Assembly (NCBI RefSeq): GCF_020099275.1
Contig: NZ_CP083646.1
Coordinates: forward strand, 2,108,001-2,172,000
Reading direction: 5' to 3'
Origin: Corynebacterium falsenii
GTDB lineage: Bacteria; Actinomycetota; Actinomycetes; Mycobacteriales; Mycobacteriaceae
DNA length: 64,000 nt
The translations under genes were made by a program, and so were the position numbers. A model generated the notes under the pieces. That model was not told where the DNA came from. It worked only from the letters and a program-made list of their open reading frames with translations, and made no database searches. Position 1 is the stretch's first letter. Each line of letters starts with the position of its first letter. Below are positions 47,512-57,802 of this stretch, piece after piece.

Positions 47512-48584
47512 TCCAGCCCCAGCGCCTCAGCGATCGCGTGGGTATCCACATCGGTGACGGTCGGCTCCGGCATCTCGGCCAGCGCGGTCGTCGGATCCTT
47601 CAGGCCGTGGCCGGTGACGGTGCACACCACGCGCGAACCGGCCTTGATCTCGCCCTTAGAGTGTGCGTCCAGGAAGCCTGCCACCGACGATGCCGATGCT
47701 GGCTCCACGAAGACACCTTCCTTCGACGCCACCAGGTGGTATGCCTTGAGGATCTGCTCATCGGTCTGGGCACGGAAGTTACCGCCGGACTCCTCCTTGG
47801 CGGCAACCGCCTGCTGCCAGGAAGCCGGGTTACCGATGCGAATGGCGGTGGCGATGGTCTCCGGCTCCAGCACGGGCTCGCCGTGGACCAGCGGAGCCGC
47901 GCCTGCGGCCTGCACGCCGAGCATCATCGGGCGCTGGGTGGAGACACCGTCCTCGGCGTACTCGCTGTAGCCCTTCCAGTACGCGGTGATGTTGCCCGCG
48001 TTGCCCACCGGCAGCGCGTGGATATCGGGGGCGTCGCCCAAACAATCGACGATCTCGAAGGCGGCCGTCTTCTGGCCCTCGATGCGCATCGGGTTGACGG
48101 AGTTCACCAGTGCGATCTCGGGGAACTCGGTGGTGGTCTTGCGCACCATCTCCAGGCAGTCGTCGAAGTTGCCGCGCACCTGGATGATCTGGGCGCCGTG
48201 CATCACGGCCTGCGCCAGCTTGCCCTGGGCGATCTTGCCCTCGGGGATGAGCACAGCGCACTTCAGGCCCGCGCGGGCGGCGTAGGCCGCAGCGGAGGCC
48301 GACGTGTTACCGGTCGAGGCGCACATGAGCACCTTCTGGCCCTTGTGATACGCGTCGGTTACGGCCACGGTCATGCCACGGTCCTTGAAGGAACCGGTGG
48401 GGTTGGCGCCCTCGATCTTCAAGTACACGTCACAGTCCGTGAGCTCGGAGATGTGGTTAGCCCGCAGCAGCGGCGTGCCGCCCTCGTTGAGGGTGATGGG
48501 CTCCCAATCCTTCGCGAACGGCATCCGCTCGCGGTACATGTTGATCAGACCGGTCCAGTGCGTTAGCACCTTGTTGTTGCTCAC
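47508..48584 (-). CDS. thrC: Threonine synthase
   Basis: ThrC (358 residues, PLP fold type II, EC 4.2.3.1) converts O-phosphohomoserine to threonine. The PLP lysine is Lys67 in [11 protein letters not shown], and the phosphate cup of PLP is the [14 protein letters not shown] stretch near residue 193. It is the shorter class II form of about 350 residues, as in mycobacteria and Bacillus. It lies between hom and thrB; in C. glutamicum, from memory, thrC is elsewhere, so this order is the mycobacterial one. The 102-base gap to hom has no strong terminator. Confidence 0.96.
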   Translation of the reverse strand: MSNNKVLTHWTGLINMYRERMPFAKDWEPITLNEGGTPLLRANHISELTDCDVYLKIEGANPTGSFKDRGMTVAVTDAYHKGQKVLMCASTGNTSASAAAYAARAGLKCAVLIPEGKIAQGKLAQAVMHGAQIIQVRGNFDDCLEMVRKTTTEFPEIALVNSVNPMRIEGQKTAAFEIVDCLGDAPDIHALPVGNAGNITAYWKGYSEYAEDGVSTQRPMMLGVQAAGAAPLVHGEPVLEPETIATAIRIGNPASWQQAVAAKEESGGNFRAQTDEQILKAYHLVASKEGVFVEPASASSVAGFLDAHSKGEIKAGSRVVCTVTGHGLKDPTTALAEMPEPTVTDVDTHAIAEALGLE

Positions 48585-48686
48585 GATTCGCCTTACTCGC
48601 TTGTCCTAGTCTTAGGGATTCTAGGGGTTTAGGGTTGAAATTCTCGTTCTTATTCTTGCACGCCGGCACCCCAGGGCACCGATCCG

Positions 48687-50021
48687 CTAGCCCTCCATGC
48701 GGATCACGGAGTTAATGGCCATGACCGCATCGAGTTGCTTGAGCTTGTCCACGGTGTTCTCCAGGTCCGCCTCGCGGGCGCTGTGGGTGATAACGACCAG
48801 GCGGGCGCCATCGCGCAGCTCTTCCTGGCGCACGGTCTTCAGGGACACACCCTGCTCCGCGAACACCGAGGCGACCTCGGCCAGCACACCCGTGCGGTCA
48901 TCGACCTGCATGTCTACGTGGTAGCGCGTGGAGACGTCGCCGAAATCGGCGATGGGCAGCTCGGCGTAGGTAGACTCGCCGGGGCCGCGACCGCCGTGGA
49001 CGATGTTGCGGGCCACGGCCACAACGTCACCCAGCACAGCAGATGCGGTGGGGCCACCACCTGCGCCGTTGCCGTAGAACATGAGGCGACCTGCGGACTC
49101 GGCCTCGACGAACACGGCGTTGTAGGACTCGGACACGCTGGCCAGCGGGTGGCTGGTCGGCACCAGAGCCGGGTACACGCGAGCCGAGACGGATTCCTTG
49201 CCCTCGTCGTCGACAAGACGCTCGCAGATCGCGAGGAGCTTAATGGTGGAGTTTGCGGCCTTAGCGGCGTCGATATCCTCCACGCTGATGTCGCGGATGC
49301 CCTCAGTGTGGACGTTCTCGCCAGACACGCGCGTGTGGAACGCCAGTGAGGCCAGGATGGCGGCCTTGCTGGCGGCATCGTAACCGTCGACGTCCGCAGA
49401 CGGATCGGCCTCCGCGTAGCCCAGCTCGGTTGCCTCAGCGAGCATCTCCTCGTAGCTGGCGCCGCGGTGGTACATCGCATCGAGGATGAAGTTCGTGGTG
49501 CCGTTGACGATGCCCATGACTTGGTTAACCTTGTCACCGGCCAGGGAGCGGCGCAGCGGGCCGACCACCGGGATGGCTGCAGCCACGGCGGCTTCGAAGA
49601 ACAGATCCACACCGGACTCGTCCGCGGCGGCGGCGAGATCGTCTGCGTGGGCGGCGATGAGGGCCTTGTTGGCCGTCACCACGGACTTGCCAGCGCGCAG
49701 GGCGGCGAGGACCACCTGGCGTGGGTAATCAATGCCGCCGATAACCTCGATGACGAGGTCGATATCGTCCCGCTTCACCAGGCCGAGGGCATCATCGGTG
49801 AGGAGGTCGCGGTCCACGCCGGGGCGGGGCTTGCTCAGATCGCCGACTGCAATTCCCCGAACCTCGAGGGGGCCGCCGATGCGGGCGGTGAACTCGTCGC
49901 TCCGCTCACCGAGCAGGCGCAGCACCTCTGCTCCGACCGTACCCATGCCCAGCAGGGCCACGCCCACGGTCGAGCCAGCACCCTTGCCGGGTTTGAAAGC
50001 AGCTTGTGCGGTCTCAGTCAT
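48687..50021 (-). CDS. hom: Homoserine dehydrogenase
   Basis: Hom (444 residues, EC 1.1.1.3) reduces aspartate semialdehyde to homoserine. The NAD(P) motif VALLGMGTVGAEVLRLLGE lies at residues 21-39, the catalytic lysine segment KSVVTANKALIAAH near 113 and the core GIVNGTTNFILDAM near 170. A C-terminal ACT domain (TGVLAEVASVFAEQGVSLKT, near 373-392) is the site of threonine feedback in corynebacteria. It lies 93 bases behind lysA, at the branch between lysine and threonine synthesis. Confidence 0.97.
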   Translation of the reverse strand: MTETAQAAFKPGKGAGSTVGVALLGMGTVGAEVLRLLGERSDEFTARIGGPLEVRGIAVGDLSKPRPGVDRDLLTDDALGLVKRDDIDLVIEVIGGIDYPRQVVLAALRAGKSVVTANKALIAAHADDLAAAADESGVDLFFEAAVAAAIPVVGPLRRSLAGDKVNQVMGIVNGTTNFILDAMYHRGASYEEMLAEATELGYAEADPSADVDGYDAASKAAILASLAFHTRVSGENVHTEGIRDISVEDIDAAKAANSTIKLLAICERLVDDEGKESVSARVYPALVPTSHPLASVSESYNAVFVEAESAGRLMFYGNGAGGGPTASAVLGDVVAVARNIVHGGRGPGESTYAELPIADFGDVSTRYHVDMQVDDRTGVLAEVASVFAEQGVSLKTVRQEELRDGARLVVITHSAREADLENTVDKLKQLDAVMAINSVIRMEG

Positions 50022-50114
50022 AACGCTCCAAAGTTGTGTTTCAAGTGCGAGTTTTGCCCATTGTAGACTATGCGGTTCACCAGCTCGACCGCTGGGACAC
50101 CGGGTGGGTATGGG

Positions 50115-51512
50115 CTAGAAGTTCTCCAGCGCCAGAATGTCGCTTAGGGTTTCCCGGCGAATCATAACCCGAGCCGAGCCCTGGGACACGACGATCACCG
50201 GGGGCCTGGCCATCATGTTGTAGCGCGACGCCATGGAATAGCAGTACGCGCCCGTGGCACCCAGCATGAGCAGATCGCCGGGGCGCACATCAGCCGGAAT
50301 GAGCACATCGTTGACGAGGATGTCGCCGGACTCGCAGTGAGAACCCACCACGCGGGAGGGCAACAGCTCGCCCTCCACCTGGCGGTTGACGATGCGGCAA
50401 TCGTATTCAGCTTGGTACAGGGCCGGGCGGATGTTGTCGCTCATGCCACCATCGACGGAGATGTACCGGCGTGCCTGGGTGGCGGAAACCTCCACGTCCT
50501 TGACCGTGCCGACACGGTAAATGGTCACCATGGACGGACCGGCGATGGCACGGCCCGGTTCCACGTTGAGGGTGGGGGTCGGCACACCCGCTTCCTCGGC
50601 GGCCTCGGCCACCTTGGCGCGCAGATCGGACGCCACGGCGGAGACATCGAGCGCTTCCTGATCGGGCATGTACGGAATGCCATACCCGCCGCCCAAGTCG
50701 AGGATGTCGAACGTAGGGGCGTCGGACGGATCGACCATCTCCAACAAGCGCGACCACAGACCCAGCATGCGCTCGCCCGCGAGGGCGAAACCGGCGGCGT
50801 CGAAGACCTGGGAACCAACGTGGCAATGCAGGCCACGCAGGCGAATCCCCTCGGCAGCGGCGCAGGCCAGTGCGGCGTGCTCAGCGGCGCCGGAAGCCAG
50901 GGAGAAGCCGAACTTCTGATCCTCGTGGCTCGTGGCGATGAACTCGTGGGTGTCCACATGCACGCCGGGGGTGACGCGAACGAGCACGTCCTGGGTCTGG
51001 TCCAACTCCTCGGCGACCTCAGCGAGATTTTCGATCTCCTGGAGGGAATCGACCACAACAAGTTCCACCCCGGAACGCACGGCGAGGGTGAGGAAGGCAC
51101 GGGACTTGTTGTTACCGTGCACGGTGATGCGCTCGGCCGGGAAGTCGGCGGCGAGGGCGACCTCGAGCTCTCCCTGGGAGGCAACATCCAGCGACAGCCC
51201 CTCCTCGGCAATCCACCGGGCGACGGTGCGGGAAAGGAACGCCTTGGAGGCGTAGTGGACGCGCTCGCCGCCTCCGAAGGCCTCGGCCATCGTGCGGCAG
51301 CGGGTGCGGAACTCGTCCTCGTCGAGGACGAAGGCGGGCGTTCCGAACTCCTCGGCGAGATCGGTGAGCGTGACTCCCCCGATCTCCACGGCGCCATCCA
51401 CACGACGCGCGGTAGACGCGGGATAGACGTGGCCGGGGATGGAGTTGAACTCTTCCGTATTCGCGGTGCGGGTGCGCAGCGGGACCTGCGGCAGGTGGGT
51501 CTCCGGATCCAT
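50115..51512 (-). CDS. lysA: Diaminopimelate decarboxylase
   Basis: LysA (465 residues, PLP alanine-racemase fold, EC 4.1.1.20) makes lysine from meso-diaminopimelate, which is also a wall precursor in this group. PLP Lys90 lies in [10 protein letters not shown], the glycine loop in [14 protein letters not shown], and the substrate cysteine in [11 protein letters not shown] start at the ATG at 51512 ([15 protein letters not shown]), four bases after the argS stop; longer open frame upstream is antisense-like and overlaps argS. The argS-lysA pair is typical of corynebacteria and mycobacteria. Confidence 0.96.
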   Translation of the reverse strand: MDPETHLPQVPLRTRTANTEEFNSIPGHVYPASTARRVDGAVEIGGVTLTDLAEEFGTPAFVLDEDEFRTRCRTMAEAFGGGERVHYASKAFLSRTVARWIAEEGLSLDVASQGELEVALAADFPAERITVHGNNKSRAFLTLAVRSGVELVVVDSLQEIENLAEVAEELDQTQDVLVRVTPGVHVDTHEFIATSHEDQKFGFSLASGAAEHAALACAAAEGIRLRGLHCHVGSQVFDAAGFALAGERMLGLWSRLLEMVDPSDAPTFDILDLGGGYGIPYMPDQEALDVSAVASDLRAKVAEAAEEAGVPTPTLNVEPGRAIAGPSMVTIYRVGTVKDVEVSATQARRYISVDGGMSDNIRPALYQAEYDCRIVNRQVEGELLPSRVVGSHCESGDILVNDVLIPADVRPGDLLMLGATGAYCYSMASRYNMMARPPVIVVSQGSARVMIRRETLSDILALENF

Positions 51513-51516
51513 CCGG

Positions 51517-53187
51517 TTACATCCTCTCGGGTGCGGAGACGCCCAACAGACCCAGGGCGTTCTCGAGGGTCTGGCGGGTGGCGCGAGCCAGGGCGAGGCG
51601 TGCGGAGAACACGGCCTGCTCCTCGGCGGTGGGCTCGGAGTCCTGGTTGGCCTTGGGCAGGATCTGGCACGAATCGTAGAACCGGTGGAACGTGCCGGCC
51701 AGCTGCTCGGCGTAGCGGGCCACGCGGTGCGGTTCGCGCAGCTCGGCGGCGGTGGCAACCACGCTGGGGAATTCGCCGAGGGTGCGGATGAGGTCGCCCT
51801 CGCGGTCGTGAGTGAGCAGCGACAGGTCGGCGCCTTCGTAGGTCACGTCAGCTTCCTTAGCCTTGCGTGCGATCGAGCACAGGCGGGCGTGGCCGTACTG
51901 GACGTAGAACACGGGGTTGTCGTTGGACTGGGAGGCCCACAGGTCCATGTCAATATCCAGGGAGGAGTCCACGGAGCTGCGGATCAGTGCGTAGCGGGCG
52001 GCATCCACGCCGATGGCCTCGACGAGGTCGTCGAGGGTGATGACGGTGCCTGCGCGCTTGGACATGCGCACGGCGTGGCCGTCCTTGACGAGGTTGACCA
52101 TCTGGCCGATGAGGACTTCCACCTGGTTCGGGTCGTATCCCATGGCCGCTGCGGCGGCGCGCAAGCGGGCGATGTAGCCGTGGTGGTCGGCACCCAGCAT
52201 GTAGATGCACAGGTCATGGCCACGCTCGATCTTGTCCTCGATGTAGGCGATGTCGCCTGCGATGTACGCGGCGTTGCCATCGGACTTAATGACCACGCGG
52301 TCCTTGTCATCGCCGAACTCGGTGGAGCGCAGCCACCACGCGCCGTCTGCTTCGTAGAGGTTGCCGCTGGCCTTGATCTTCTCGATGGCGCGATCCACGG
52401 CGCCCGATTCAAACAGGGAGTTTTCGTGGAAGTACACATCGAACTCGGTGCCGAACTCCGCGAGGGTGTCCATGATGTGCTTGAACATCAGCTTCACGCC
52501 CTCGGCGCGGAACAGCTCCTGTGCGTCTTCGGCGCGCAGGCCCTCCCAGGTGGGGTTGTCGGCGACGACCTGAGCGGCAATGTCGTGAATGTAGGCTCCG
52601 CCGTATCCGTCTTCCGGCGTGGGCTCGCCGTGGGCGGCGGCGAGCAGCGACCGGGCGAAGCGGTCGATCTGGGCGCCGTGGTCGTTGAAGTAGTACTCCC
52701 GGGTGACGTCGGCACCGCGGGCGGTAAGGATGCGGCCCAGGGAATCGCCGACGGCGGCCCAGCGGGTGCCACCGAGGTGGATCGGGCCAGTGGGGTTGGC
52801 GGAGACGAACTCCAGGTTGATCTTCTTGCCTGCGTACTCATCGCCGGAGCCAAAGTTGGTGCCTGCAGCGAGGATCTCCTCGACGATCTTGCCCTGAGCG
52901 GCCGCGGCGAGGCGGATGTTGATGAAGCCGGGGCCTGCGACCGAGGCTTCGTCGATGCCATCGCTGGCCGCGAGCTTCTCGGCGAGCCAGGTGGCGAATT
53001 CGCGCGGGTTGGTTCCGGCCTTTTTCGCCACCTGCATGGCGATATTGGTGGCGTAATCCCCGTGCTCAGGGTTGCGCGGGCGCTCGACCGTGGGTGCGTC
53101 TGGCACGACGGATGCGTCCAGGTCATGCGCCTCGAGGGTGGCGCGGGCTTCGGTGGCGATGAGGGTTGAAAGTTCTGCAGGAGTCAC
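51517..53187 (-). CDS. argS: Arginyl-tRNA synthetase
   Basis: ArgS (556 residues, class I) charges tRNA-Arg. The HIGH-type motif is PTGPIHLGG with HLGG at residues 137-140, the class I Lys motif appears as [18 protein letters not shown], and the C-terminal anticodon-binding DALR domain is present ([20 protein letters not shown]). It starts at GTG 53187. It is adjacent to a tRNA-Arg gene on the other strand and leads into lysA, an arrangement whose control responds to arginine/lysine in C. glutamicum as I recall. Confidence 0.97.
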   Translation of the reverse strand: MTPAELSTLIATEARATLEAHDLDASVVPDAPTVERPRNPEHGDYATNIAMQVAKKAGTNPREFATWLAEKLAASDGIDEASVAGPGFINIRLAAAAQGKIVEEILAAGTNFGSGDEYAGKKINLEFVSANPTGPIHLGGTRWAAVGDSLGRILTARGADVTREYYFNDHGAQIDRFARSLLAAAHGEPTPEDGYGGAYIHDIAAQVVADNPTWEGLRAEDAQELFRAEGVKLMFKHIMDTLAEFGTEFDVYFHENSLFESGAVDRAIEKIKASGNLYEADGAWWLRSTEFGDDKDRVVIKSDGNAAYIAGDIAYIEDKIERGHDLCIYMLGADHHGYIARLRAAAAAMGYDPNQVEVLIGQMVNLVKDGHAVRMSKRAGTVITLDDLVEAIGVDAARYALIRSSVDSSLDIDMDLWASQSNDNPVFYVQYGHARLCSIARKAKEADVTYEGADLSLLTHDREGDLIRTLGEFPSVVATAAELREPHRVARYAEQLAGTFHRFYDSCQILPKANQDSEPTAEEQAVFSARLALARATRQTLENALGLLGVSAPERM

Positions 53188-53194
53188 GTGCTAC

Positions 53195-53200
53195 ACAATA
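53195..53200 (-). promoter_or_regulatory. -10 element of argS, transcript probably leaderless
   Basis: TATTGT lies seven bases before the GTG start of argS on the minus strand. Transcription would therefore begin at or very near the start codon. No good -35 element is evident at 16-18 bp. Confidence 0.35.
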
Positions 53201-53342
53201 ACAGTCGCTGAGACATTCCCCTGCTCTAGCCCTGCTCCCGCCCTGTTCTTGGCCCGGCTCTTGGCCCACTCCAGCGCGCCCCCAGCTCTTCTGCAGCTCA
53301 CGGGGCGCGACGGGTGCCGGGCACTCGCTTTCGCGCTGCCGA

Positions 53343-53373
53343 TTGTCAGCGATCTTTGAGACGGTGCTACACT
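53343..53373 (+). promoter_or_regulatory. Promoter for the tRNA-Arg gene
   Basis: TTGTCA (53343-53348) and TACACT (53368-53373) with a 19-bp spacer face the tRNA. The precursor would have a leader of about 85 bases containing the phased repeats. Confidence 0.4.
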
Positions 53374-53395
53374 CTCACTTCGTACCGATTCGACA

Positions 53396-53445
53396 CTGTT
53401 CATTGCTGTTCAGCCCTGTTTAGCTGTGTTCAGAACTGTTCGGTT
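53396..53445 (+). repeat. Five 10-bp phased repeats (CTGTTCAGNN) before tRNA-Arg
   Basis: Consecutive ten-base units CTGTTCATTG, CTGTTCAGCC, CTGTTTAGCT, GTGTTCAGAA and CTGTTCGGTT start at 53396, 53406, 53416, 53426 and 53436. The period of about one helical turn puts every TGTT on the same DNA face. The array lies between the putative tRNA promoter and the tRNA. Confidence 0.75.
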
Positions 53446-53464
53446 TGGTACGGCTTGTTGCATT

Positions 53465-53540
53465 GCCTCCGTAGCTCAGGGGATAGAGCACTGGTTTCCG
53501 GTACCAGGGGTCGTGAGTTCGAATCTCGCCGGGGGCACCA
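53465..53540 (+). tRNA. tRNA-Arg (anticodon CCG)
   Basis: A full cloverleaf of 76 bases including the encoded CCA. The acceptor stem pairs GCCTCCG with CGGGGGC (one T-G), and the D arm is GCTCAGGGGATAGAGC. The anticodon arm CTGGT-TTCCGGT-ACCAG gives anticodon CCG, reading CGG. The T arm contains TTCGAAT between GTGAG and CTCGC. It is divergent from argS, the synthetase for this tRNA, and is followed by an intrinsic terminator. Confidence 0.96.
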
Positions 53541-53552
53541 CGCACATCGATC

Positions 53553-53583
53553 GGCCACCCTGCCCAGGCAGGGTGGCCTTTTT
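53553..53583 (+). terminator. Intrinsic terminator of tRNA-Arg
   Basis: GGCCACCCTGCC and GGCAGGGTGGCC form a perfect inverted repeat (53553-53578), followed by TTTTT. It lies 12 bases after the tRNA CCA end and 38 bases before the stop of the convergent SbcC-like gene. Confidence 0.9.
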
Positions 53584-53620
53584 GCTTATTCTCTTTTTCT
53601 TTTTCTGACGCCCAACCGAG

Positions 53621-56521
53621 CTATTCCACACCCGTCACGGTGTCGATAGCGACGGTCTGGGCTCCGGGGATGCGATCGAAGCGCTGCCGGTCGCAGGTGA
53701 AAATGACAATCTGGTTGCGCTGCCCCAGTTTGCCCAGCACGAGGTTCATCTTCTCCGCGCGCTGCTCGTCGCTGAAGCCCAGGACGTCGTCGAGGAAGAT
53801 GGGTACGGACTCCCCCTCGCCCACCAACCGTGCTGTGGCGAGCAACTGCAGGATCTCCAGCTGTTCCTTCGCGCCACCGGACAGCTGATCCTTGACCAGG
53901 TTCTTGCCATCGGCGGAGCGGTTCGAGACCTGGAAATTGTCATCCACATCCACATCAATGGCGGTGCCGAACACGAGGCGGGCCAGGCTTTCCAGCTCCT
54001 TACGGTAGGGGGCAGAGTAGCGTTCTTTCGCTTCCTGCCGGGCCTGCAGGAGGACCTCGCACAGCAGGGCGGCTGCATCGGCCTGCCGGGTGATGCGGGC
54101 CAAGGTGCGCTGCGCCCGCTCGTTCTCGCTGCGCGCCTCTGCCAAAGTATCGGCAGCGTTGGTTGCGTTGCCGAGATTCTCAGTGGTCTTGGCGATATTG
54201 ATATCGAGCTGGTGCTCCTCATTGAGCAGTCCAGCGACCCTGCTTTCCGCGCCCTGGAGGCTCAGCTTCACGGTTTCGAGGTCATCCTGGCCTTCATTGC
54301 GACGCACCTCGTCCTCCCACGTGACGCTGGCCTGGGCAACGTCTTGTTCGGCCTTGGCGACCGCTGCGGCGAGATCATCGTCGCTGACCTGTTCGCGTTC
54401 GGCTGCCAGTTCCCGCGCCAGCTCGTCGCGCCGTTCCTCGAAGCTCTCGCACCGTGCCGTGGCCTGCGCTGCGGTGGTGGTGGCCGGGGATGCCAGAACC
54501 TTCTCACGACGATCACCGGCAGCTTGGGCTGCCTCCGAAGATGCGGTACGCCACCTTTTCACTGTGGCTGCCTCCGGCAAGCTTGAATCCTTTTCGGTGA
54601 GAACCGCAACGAGTGCGTCGTCCTCTCCCCCAGCCTGGCGCAAATCGGCAACAAAGCTCGCCACGGTGGTATCGACTTCCGCCCCTGCGGCCTCTGCCTT
54701 GTCTGCACGATCCACCACTGCTTCAGCCTGGGCAGCAGCGGTTCGCTGAGCCTCGGTGAGGGCAGATAGAGCTTGGGTCTCAGCCTGCTTGAGCTGATCC
54801 TGGGTGCGCCCGCCCGTCATCGACGTGGCACGGGATTCCAGGGCGCGGATCTCGTCCTCCATGGCCGCGCGGTTTTCCGCCAACTCCGCGATGGTGGTCA
54901 GGGCTTCGCGAAGATCACCATCGCTGCTGTCGGCATCGATGTCCACACCGGTTGGCCGGAACACGCGGAAAGCCCGAACGCACGCCGCTGCCGCTTGTTC
55001 CACCGATGAGTCCTGCGCTGACTGATCTCTGGCAGGGGAAATCGTCACCTGGTAGTCCCCCAGACCAAGCGTGGTGTGCTGGGTGAGCTGCAGCTGGGTT
55101 CCCTTATCGCCCAGATCAACCTCGCGGCCATCGTGGGTGAAGGTTGATCCGGCCGGCCCATCGACGCGCACGCTGGTGGATACCGCTTCGCGGACTCGTT
55201 GTTCCTCGTGCAGCTTGGCAACGGCGTCGCGCGCAGCGGCCACGTTCTGCTCCGTCGCGGGATCGTTATCAACCTGGCGCTTCTTTTCCGATATCTCCTT
55301 GTAGATCTTGGTGACCGACTCGCGCTGGGCACCGAGTTCCTCGTGCTGTGCCGCCAAAGCGCGGACGTCTTCGGTCATTCCCACGACCTCGTACACCGCC
55401 TGGGCAAGCTGGGCTTCCGCTTGGGCAGCCTGCCACTCGGCCGTCGCGGCCTCCCGCTTATCGGCTTCCGCTGCCGCTTCTGCTACCGCCGCGTCCATCG
55501 TCTCCCGCGCGGTCTGGGCCTGCTGAGTCACGGCTTCGAGCTTCGCCGCGTTCTCCTGCCGCCGGATGAGCTTTTCTTCCTGCAGGTCGAGCTCCATCTG
55601 CACGCTGCGCAGCTTTTGGGTTGCGGTATCCAAGGCCGTGGCACGCTGCTGGGCCTCCTTGAGCGCCTCCTGGCACTGTTCCACCGCTCGGTGCGCCTCC
55701 GGTTTTTCTGCCCGAATGTCGTTTCGGCGAGTGTAGAACCGGTCCAAGTCTGAGATCGCCTTTTGGGCGTCTGCGTAAACGCGCTCTGCTTCAAACAACA
55801 CGTCGGCCGCGTGTTCGGCATTATCCAGAGCTTTCTTCAAGTCGCCCTTGGGTCGGCGGGATTTCGTGCGATCCCGGTAAGAGAAATCTTCGCGGTCCAC
55901 GAGCTTGACGAGTTCAGCGGCCACTCCCTCGCTCACCTGAGTCGAGACAGGCGCTAGATCCCCGCGTTCGGGACCATCTCCATCTGCGCTGTGCAGTGCC
56001 TCGGTGAGCGTGGCGATGCCGGTGAGGTCAATCTTGCTGACGTCCCTGCCCTGCTCCACGAACAGCGCAGACCGCAGATCGGTATCGACGTGCTGCTCCA
56101 TGATCTCGGCGAATCGACGCATGGCATCATCCGACACGAGGTTTTCCACCCGTGGGGACGTGATGTTCAACGTCACGCGCTTGTCTTGAAACGACTTTTG
56201 GTAGCGCAGTTCGTACTGGCCGATGGTCAGATCGGCCGTGATCACCGGCTTGACGTCCTCCCCCACGGGAAAGAACTTTGCCACTGACTTGGCGGTCGTC
56301 TTCGGCTTGGTGTCGCTCAGCAGCAGTTCAAAGGCTTGGAGCAAACTGGACTTTCCAGCCTCGTTGGGACCGTGGATCACGGTGACGCCACGAGTCTGCG
56401 GTTCCAGCACTGCATGCGAGATACCGGCAAAGTTACTGACCTCGAGCCTGTTGAGACACAGCCCTGCAGCTGCAGTGTGAGTCTGGTGGGCAAAGTGATC
56501 AGGTCGGGTGCTGTGGGTCAT
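53621..56521 (-). CDS. SbcC/Rad50-like AAA ATPase
   Basis: A 966-residue ATPase with the SMC/Rad50 layout. Walker A VIHGPNEAGKSSLLQAF lies at residues 49-65, long coiled coils from about 215 to 850, then the signature DQLSGGAKEQLEILQLL and Walker B VPIFLDDVLGFSD near the C-terminus. No CxxC zinc hook is visible in the coiled-coil middle. Instead there is a beta-rich insert (THDGREVDLGDKGTQLQLTQ, then LGDYQVTISPARD) near residues 475-520. It pairs with the SbcD-like nuclease gene 57 bases upstream, so a DNA end-processing complex is likely. Bacillus YhaN is another comparable hook-less family. Confidence 0.85.
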   Translation of the reverse strand: MTHSTRPDHFAHQTHTAAAGLCLNRLEVSNFAGISHAVLEPQTRGVTVIHGPNEAGKSSLLQAFELLLSDTKPKTTAKSVAKFFPVGEDVKPVITADLTIGQYELRYQKSFQDKRVTLNITSPRVENLVSDDAMRRFAEIMEQHVDTDLRSALFVEQGRDVSKIDLTGIATLTEALHSADGDGPERGDLAPVSTQVSEGVAAELVKLVDREDFSYRDRTKSRRPKGDLKKALDNAEHAADVLFEAERVYADAQKAISDLDRFYTRRNDIRAEKPEAHRAVEQCQEALKEAQQRATALDTATQKLRSVQMELDLQEEKLIRRQENAAKLEAVTQQAQTARETMDAAVAEAAAEADKREAATAEWQAAQAEAQLAQAVYEVVGMTEDVRALAAQHEELGAQRESVTKIYKEISEKKRQVDNDPATEQNVAAARDAVAKLHEEQRVREAVSTSVRVDGPAGSTFTHDGREVDLGDKGTQLQLTQHTTLGLGDYQVTISPARDQSAQDSSVEQAAAACVRAFRVFRPTGVDIDADSSDGDLREALTTIAELAENRAAMEDEIRALESRATSMTGGRTQDQLKQAETQALSALTEAQRTAAAQAEAVVDRADKAEAAGAEVDTTVASFVADLRQAGGEDDALVAVLTEKDSSLPEAATVKRWRTASSEAAQAAGDRREKVLASPATTTAAQATARCESFEERRDELARELAAEREQVSDDDLAAAVAKAEQDVAQASVTWEDEVRRNEGQDDLETVKLSLQGAESRVAGLLNEEHQLDINIAKTTENLGNATNAADTLAEARSENERAQRTLARITRQADAAALLCEVLLQARQEAKERYSAPYRKELESLARLVFGTAIDVDVDDNFQVSNRSADGKNLVKDQLSGGAKEQLEILQLLATARLVGEGESVPIFLDDVLGFSDEQRAEKMNLVLGKLGQRNQIVIFTCDRQRFDRIPGAQTVAIDTVTGVE

Positions 56522-56578
56522 GGGAAGCGCGTCCTCTCGGAAAAAGAGTTCTCGGGAGCTAAGACAAAGGTTGGGGTG

Positions 56579-57802
56579 CTAGGAATTGCTGGCTTTGTGG
56601 CTGAGCCGGAGCAGCAGGCGCAGGGCGTCTTGGGCGATGCGGGCTTGTTCCGCATCTCCCCCGGAGGATTCCGACTGGGCCATGTCACGGAGTTCACGCG
56701 CTGCCTGGCCCACGAAGCCTTGGCCTAGCAACCCCTCGGAGAATTCCTCGTCATCCGGAATGACCTGCACGTCTGTGCGGCTGTGCCTCGGATAGAGGGC
56801 GGCGAACCCGGGCTTGAGCTCGTCAATGCCCTCATCGAGTGCTGCCGCCGCTGCGATGGAGAGCGTTCCCGTCAGTCCGTACTTGATCACGGTGGTGCTG
56901 TGATTGGGTAGTTGGCGTAGATCGTCGAGGAATGCGTTGACATCGTCCAAGGAGTTCACCTGCGCATCCACTGCTTGGAACGTCCATGTCCCGACCGGAA
57001 TCTGGGTGGTCGCCACTGTCGCCTGACGCTCTGGACGGTCGGCATCAACGGTGATCTCGACGAGCAGCACGTTGCCCGAGTTGTTCTCTCCCCCACCGTC
57101 TTGTTCGCGGAAGTCGGTGACCTCGTGGCTACCGGAGTACCACACTGTTTCATCACTATTCAGCGCCTGAGTGGAGTGCGTATCACCCAGCGCTACATAG
57201 TCCGCAATCCGGTCGCGGCAAGCCTGGGTGGCAGTGGGGATATCGATGACGTCGAAGGCATCGGAGCCGCCGAAGCTACTCACGGCACCGTGTCCCACGA
57301 TCACACGGGCTCGGGCATCCGTGATGGGATCGAGGTTTCGCAGCGCTTTGGCCACGAGGTCCTCATCGGCGGATTTCGAGGTCAACGGGGCGCCGACGAT
57401 TTCGACCGGGAGGCCACCAGCCCGAGGCGGTACCTCATGAACGCTGGAGTCATCAAGGACCGTGATGGCGTCGAGCTGAAGAAGGTTATCCCGGTGATAC
57501 ACACTGGAAGCGTCGAGCGGGTCGTGGTTGCCGGGCAGCAGGAACACCGGAACCTTCGCGTTGGCGAGCTGTTGGATGGTGCGGGAGAACACGCTAGGGG
57601 CAAGCAAGTTGTCATCGAAGACATCCCCGGCAACGACCACTGCATCGCACTGCTTATCCTCGGCGATCTGCAGCAGCGTACCCACGGCTTGGATGCGGTC
57701 CTCGGTGAAGCGGGCTTGGGCCTCGCCTTCGAGGAACCATCGCGTCATGCCCAACTGCCAGTCTGAGGTGTGCAAGATTCGGACGGTGGTGGAATCTGTC
57801 AT
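56579..57802 (-). CDS. SbcD/Mre11-like DNA repair exonuclease (metallophosphoesterase)
   Basis: A 407-residue calcineurin-type phosphoesterase. All metal motifs are present: LHTSDWQLG near residues 10-18, VVAGDVFDD near 56-64, LLPGNHDPLD near 93-102, IVGHGAVSSFG near 168-178 and ALGDTHSTQAL near 208-218. It is the nuclease partner of the downstream SbcC-like ATPase. In the family the pair degrades hairpins and opens protein-blocked ends. Its start overlaps the SWIM gene stop by four bases, tying it to the operon. Confidence 0.88.
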   Translation of the reverse strand: MTDSTTVRILHTSDWQLGMTRWFLEGEAQARFTEDRIQAVGTLLQIAEDKQCDAVVVAGDVFDDNLLAPSVFSRTIQQLANAKVPVFLLPGNHDPLDASSVYHRDNLLQLDAITVLDDSSVHEVPPRAGGLPVEIVGAPLTSKSADEDLVAKALRNLDPITDARARVIVGHGAVSSFGGSDAFDVIDIPTATQACRDRIADYVALGDTHSTQALNSDETVWYSGSHEVTDFREQDGGGENNSGNVLLVEITVDADRPERQATVATTQIPVGTWTFQAVDAQVNSLDDVNAFLDDLRQLPNHSTTVIKYGLTGTLSIAAAAALDEGIDELKPGFAALYPRHSRTDVQVIPDDEEFSEGLLGQGFVGQAARELRDMAQSESSGGDAEQARIAQDALRLLLRLSHKASNS

